DNA from: Leptodactylus fallax
Taxonomy: Eukaryota > Chordata > Amphibia > Anura > Leptodactylidae
Length of the DNA stretch: 64,000 nucleotides
Reading direction: 5' to 3'
NCBI GenBank assembly: GCA_947044405.1
Contig: CAMRHE010000068.1
Location: forward strand, 2,448,501 to 2,512,500
Of this stretch, positions 59,331 to 64,000 are shown piece after piece (the first letter of the stretch is position 1; every line of letters starts with the position of its first letter). The position numbers were made by a program, and so were the translations under genes. The notes below the pieces were generated by a model. The model worked only from the letters and a program-made list of their open reading frames with translations, was not told the DNA's origin and did not search any database.

Positions 59331-62300
59331 GTACGTACCATCTATCATAGGGGAGCTTTATAAGAACTGGAGTTATATTCTTGTACATAGGAGCAGTATT
59401 ATAGTAGTTATAGTCTTGTACATAGGAGCAGTATTATAGTAGTTATATTCTTGTACATAGGAGCAGTATTATAGTAGTTATATTCTTGTACATAGGAGGT
59501 AGTATTATAGTAGTTATATTCTTGTACATAGGAGTAGTATTATAGTAGTTATATTCTTGTATATAGGGGAAGTATTATAGTAGTTATATTCTTGTACATA
59601 GGGGGCAGTATTATAGTAGTTATATTCTTGTACATAGGAGCAGTATTATAGTAGTTATATTCTTGTACATAGGGGGCAGTATTATAGTAGTTATATTCTT
59701 GTACATAGGAGGTAGTATTATAGTAGTTATATTCTTGTACATAGGAGCAGTATTATAGTAGTTATATTATTGTACATAGGGGGGAGTATTATAGTAGTTA
59801 TATTCTTGTACATAGGAGCAGTATTATAGTAGTTATATTCTTTTTTTAAAAAGAGAAAAAATTATAGTAGTTATATACTTGTACATAGGAGCAGTATTAT
59901 AGTAGTTATATTCTTGTACATAGGGGGCAGTATTATAGTAGTTATATTCTTGTACATAGGAGTAGTATTATAGTAGTTATATTCTTGTACATAGGAGCAG
60001 TATTATAGTAGTTATATACGTGTACATAGGAGCAGTATTATAGTAGTTATATTCTTGTACATAGGAGCAGTATTATAGTAGTTATATTCTTGTACATAGG
60101 AGGTAGTATTATAGTAGTTATATACTTGTACATAGGAGCAGTATTATAGTAGTTATATTCTTGTACATAGGAGCAGTATTATAGTAGTTATATTCTTGTA
60201 CATAGGAGTAGTATTATAGTAGTTATATTCTTGTACATAGGAGGTAGTATTATAGTAGTTATATTCTTGTACATAGGAGGTAGTATTATAGTAGTTATAT
60301 ACTTGTACATAGGAGCAGTATTATAGTAGTTATATTCTTGTACATAGGAGTAGTATTATAGTAGTTATATTCTTGTACATAGGGTAGTATTATAGTAGTT
60401 ATATTCTTGTACATAGGAGCAGTATTATAGTAGTTATATTCTTGTACATAGGAGCAGTATTATAGTAGTTATATTCTTGTACATAGGAGTAGTATTATAG
60501 TAGTTATATTCTTGTACATAGGGGCAGTATTATAGTAGTTATATTCTTGTACATAGGGGGCAGTATTATAGTAGTTATATTCTTGTACATACAGTATTAT
60601 AGTAGTTATATTCTTGTACATAGGGGACAGTATTATAGTAGTTATATTCTTGTACATAGGAGCAGTATTATAGTAGTTATATTCTTGTACATAGGAGGTA
60701 GTATTATAGTAGTTATATACTTGTACATAGGAGCAGTATTATAGTAGTTATATTCTTGTACATAGGAGGTAGTATTATAGTAGTTATATACTTGTACATA
60801 GGAGCAGTATTATAGTAGTTATATTCTTGTACATAGGAGCAGTATTATAGTAGTTATATTCTTGTGCATAGGAGTAGTATTATAGTAGTTATATTCTTGT
60901 ACATAGGAGGTAGTATTATAGTAGTTATATTCTTGTACATAGGAGGTAGTATTATAGTAGTTATATACTTGTACATAGGAGCAGTATTATAGTAGTTATA
61001 TTCTTGTACATAGGAGCAGTATTATAGTAGTTATATTCTTGTACATAGGAGTAGTATTATAGTAGTTATATTCTTGTACATAGGAGGTAGTATTATAGTA
61101 GTTATATTCTTGTACATAGGAGGTAGTATTATAGTAGTTATATACTTGTACATAGGAGCAGTATTATAGTAGTTATATTCTTGTACATAGGAGTAGTATT
61201 ATAGTAGTTATATTCTTGTAGATAGGGTAGTATTATAGTAGTTATATTCTTGTACATAGGAGCAGTATTATAGTAGTTATATTCTTGTACATAGGAGCAG
61301 TATTATAGTAGTTATATTCTTGTACATAGGAGTAGTATTATAGTAGTTATATTCTTGTACATAGGGGCAGTATTATAGTAGTTATATTCTTGTACATAGG
61401 GGGCAGTATTATAGTAGTTATATTCTTGTACATACAGTATTATAGTAGTTATATTCTTGTACATAGGGGACAGTATTATAGTAGTTATATTCTTGTACAT
61501 AGGAGCAGTATTATAGTAGTTATATTCTTGTACATAAGAGCAGTATTATAGTAGTTATATTCTTGTACATAGGGGGCAGTATTATAGTAGTTATATTCTT
61601 GTACATAGGGGGCAGTATTATAGTAGTTATATTCTTGTACATAAGAGCAGTATTATAGTAGTTATATTCTTGTACATAGGGGACAGTATTATAGTAGTTA
61701 TATTCTTGTACATAGGGGGCAGTATTATAGTAGTTATATTCTTGTACATAGGAGCAGTATTATAGTAGTTATATTCTTGTACATAGGGGGCAGTATTATA
61801 GTAGTTGTATTCTTGTACATAGGGGGTAGTATTATAGTAGTTATATTCTTGTATATAGGGGCAGTATTATAGTAGTTATATTCTTGTACATAGGGGGCAG
61901 TATTATAGTAGTTATATTCTTGTACATAGGAGGCAGTATTATAGTAGTTATATTCTTGTACATAGGAGGTAGTATTATAGTAGTTATATTCTTGTACATA
62001 GGGGCAGTATTATAGTAGTTATATTCTTGTACATAGGAGCAGTATTATAGTAGTTATATTCTTGTACATAGGAGCAGTATTATAGTAGTTATATTCTTGT
62101 ACATAGGAACAGTATTATAGTAGTTATATTCTTGTACATAGGAGCAGTATTATAGTAGTTATATTCTTGTACATATGGAGCAGTATTATAGTAGTTATAT
62201 TCTTGTACATAGGAGCAGTATTATAGTAGTTATATTCTTGTACATATGGAGCAGTATTATAGTAGTTATATTCTTGTACATAGGAGCAGTATTATAGTAG

Positions 62301-64000
62301 TTAGTTATATTCTTGTAGATATGGGGCAGTATTATAGCCGTTATATTGTACTAATTGTCCTCTTCCTCTTGTTATGTTACAGATGTCACCATCCTCATTA
62401 CACTAGTGTGACGTGTAGACAGATGACAGTGTCCCCCACATTCCCATGTTTAACCCCAATCATTAGACGAGAAATAGTGCTGGCCAGAAGAGACCCTGAT
62501 GGTTTCTACTACCTCGGTGTGGTCAGACAAGAGGTAAGAGAACATGAGGATGAATATTTTTATTGTCTTTATCAAGCTCCCAATTAATATCCAATTCACT
62601 TTGCCCGTTTTACACTAGGAAGAACCTGGGGTGTTTTTGATCGAATTTACCAAACCATGTGTCGAGGGTGAACGTTTCCCCGCCATGTTGCAGAAGACAC
62701 GTGCATGTGACATGATCCAACATGAGGAGGCACTGAGACATTGCATTGTGCCAGGAGACAATGTTTTAGCCCCCTGGGAACCACAATTGGCGAGATATGG
62801 GCCCGGGACAGTGGTTCTTGGTTTGGAGACAAGAGATCCCCTGCGAGGTAAGGCTCATCACTTCTACAGTCATTGTACATACTACATTCCCATACACACA
62901 GCAGAATGAGATGTGCAGGACGATAACCAATTATTGTATTAAATTATTGGTTATTATTATTGTAATAAATGCCCCAAGTGGTACAGGAAATGATTTTGAC
63001 CTCTTGATAATTCAGCCGCACATCCCAGCGCCAGCATCTACACCGGTTAGGATTTGGCGTAGATTTCCATTATAACTCAGTTACAAAGAATATGTTGGGC
63101 ATCCCTGTCCCAGTCGGCTCCACTCCTTGCTCCGCTCACATTCTCACAATATGGCGAGTAAGGCGCAGAACGGCGATTGTAGCGCACATTTGACATAAGA
63201 AACTGGTGCAGGGGGATTGATAAATCATCCCCTTTGAGTTTTACTTTTCTCCACATGACAAGATCTCTGCTTTCTGTTAGTGAATGAGAACGTTCTTGCT
63301 TACATTCCCATACAGACCTAACAAATCTCACAGCTGAGAGTTTGCTACAGTTGCATCTAGCCTAGACAACCCTCTGTGAGGCTTCATGTAAACTCTCCGT
63401 AATTACATTTACAATTCATTAATTTACAAATACAATTCTTTTCTATGGCCCTATGCCCATGACCATGTTTTGCACAGATCTGTCCTCTACCTGTCCATTT
63501 TTGAGGCTCAGCCCATTCGTTCTAATGTAAAGCACGGATGGTGATCCAGGTGCCATCTGTTCCATTTTTACAAACCCATACGCTGCTTATGGACGTGTCC
63601 TTGAAGCCTGAGCTGGACTCCAGAATGATACATTTTATCTGCATTGATACATTGTAACAAACTATCAGGACAGAGGACATATTGGTGATGATGTCACTAT
63701 GTCACTGATGCATTGTAACAAAATCTCAGTTGTGAAGGGTTCTGGAGGCGATCGCTGTTAATATTATTAAACCTATTTACAGAGAAAAACAGAAATAGTC
63801 AGTGGAAGGTATAAATGAAATTTTTTTGGTTTCCATACACAAATTCATTATTTCTTACAGCCACAGAGGATGAGGAGCTGACAATTAGTTTCTGGAATGG
63901 CAAAAAATCAACCATCCCGTTGAAGGTGGCCGTGTGGATCTCACCATCGGTTTACCACCGGATTATAGACTCCCTTCACCGACCAATCAGCAGCCGCCTG
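59164..64000 (+). CDS. C11orf16: C11orf16 homologue (DUF4537), 5' part, four exons
   Basis: Homologue of human C11orf16, a protein of unknown function with a DUF4537 (tudor-like) domain. Segments: 59164-59330, 62383-62533, 62619-62847, 63861 to beyond 64000. The split codons agree at every junction. Matches to the human protein as remembered: N-terminal KYCSV; VLARRDPDGFYY; GDNVLAPWEP; RYGPGTVVLGLETRDPLR; ISFWNGKKSTIPL. The position right after ASCL3 agrees with the human order. Intron 1 (3.05 kb) is almost wholly a 35-bp minisatellite, and a 60-bp minisatellite ends about 60 bp upstream of the ATG. An acceptor-like CTACTCATAG directly abuts the ATG, so an upstream exon cannot be excluded. 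Confidence 0.88.
59370..62340. repeat. 35-bp minisatellite in C11orf16 homologue intron 1
   Basis: About 84 units of TTATATTCTTGTACATAGGA then GCAGTATTATAGTAG. Variants differ at the GGAGCAG/GGAGGTAG/GGGGGCAG position. It fills almost the whole intron and contains a ~600-bp internal duplication. Confidence 0.96.
62383..62533 (+). CDS. C11orf16: C11orf16 homologue exon 2
   Basis: 151 nt. The acceptor TTGTTATGTTACAG ends at 62382 and the donor GTAAGA starts at 62534. It begins with a Cys/His stretch and ends with IIRREIVLARRDPDGFYYLG and VVRQE, the start of the DUF4537 domain. Confidence 0.88.
62619..62847 (+). CDS. C11orf16: C11orf16 homologue exon 3: DUF4537 core
   Basis: 229 nt. The acceptor TTTTACACTAG ends at 62618 and the donor GTAAGG starts at 62848. 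It encodes EEPGVFLIEF, CIVPGDNVLAPWEPQLARYG and PGTVVLGLETRDPLR. The intron before it is only 85 bp. Confidence 0.92.
62848..63860. other. C11orf16 homologue intron 3
   Basis: Contains a dispersed repeat copy at about 63250-63400 (ATCTCTGCTTTCTGTTAGTG, CACAGCTGAGAGTTTGCTAC) and another part at 63600-63740. No exon seen. Confidence 0.5.
63861..64000 (+). CDS. C11orf16: C11orf16 homologue exon 4 (runs off the window)
   Basis: The acceptor TATTTCTTACAG ends at 63860. The exon enters with 2 bases completing an alanine codon, then TEDEELTISFWNGKKSTIPL and onward, open to the window edge. The FWNGK motif is shared with human C11orf16. Confidence 0.9.

Noticed and set aside
59370..62340. Regular 35-bp repeat resembling a CRISPR array
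   Set aside because: No unique spacers: the units are contiguous and variable throughout, in an intron of a vertebrate gene. The same applies to the other arrays.

Overview
This window is vertebrate nuclear DNA, most likely from a frog (anuran amphibian). The evidence is split genes with GT-AG introns, several Tc1/mariner and hAT DNA transposons, many short foldback (MITE-like) elements, and a very high load of minisatellites. By my own sum of spans, tandem arrays cover about 45% of the window. The frog assignment rests on the repeat types and on protein similarity recalled from memory. No species can be named from sequence alone.

Five host genes can be assembled exon by exon, all on the + strand and with consistent splice phase. 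They are the 3' end of SCUBE2 (exons between 2685 and 7954), complete NRIP3 (22010-33006, 7 coding exons, 247 aa), complete TMEM9B (43631-49423, 5 exons, 187 aa), ASCL3 (54756-55319, one coding exon, 187 aa) and the 5' part of the C11orf16 homologue (59164 to beyond 64000, 4 exons seen). As I recall the human map, this is the 11p15.4 gene order, so the window is a conserved syntenic block. The genes are neighbours by ancestry, not a pathway: secreted hedgehog-release factor, retropepsin-like nuclear-receptor interactor, lysosomal membrane protein, bHLH transcription factor, and a DUF4537 protein of unknown role.

Layout: 1-8850 SCUBE2 3' exons and UTR, with a 97-bp minisatellite split by a Tc1 element and a 66-bp minisatellite in the last intron; 8900-19905 a gene-free run of five minisatellites (36, 39, ~42, 34 and 33 bp units); 20154-21725 a hAT element with its own internal minisatellite, ending about 285 bp upstream of the NRIP3 start codon; 22010-33006 NRIP3 with repeat-filled introns and a deleted Tc1 copy; 33650-38215 two more arrays (21 and 41 bp); 38677-43389 intergenic MITEs and a second long Tc1 element ending about 240 bp upstream of TMEM9B; 43631-49423 TMEM9B with 34-bp and 97-bp arrays in its introns; 53119-54300 a third 97-bp array just upstream of ASCL3; 58150-62340 a 60-bp array upstream of the C11orf16 homologue and a 35-bp array in its intron 1.

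No convincing new gene system was found. The points most worth checking are: a SCUBE2 exon that appears ruined by low-quality consensus sequence (4965-5190); loss of the DTG glycine in the retropepsin-like motif of NRIP3; the same 97-bp minisatellite at three loci, each lying next to an exon edge; a ~600-bp block duplicated inside the 35-bp array; and a chain of nested transposon insertions into one unclassified dispersed repeat.
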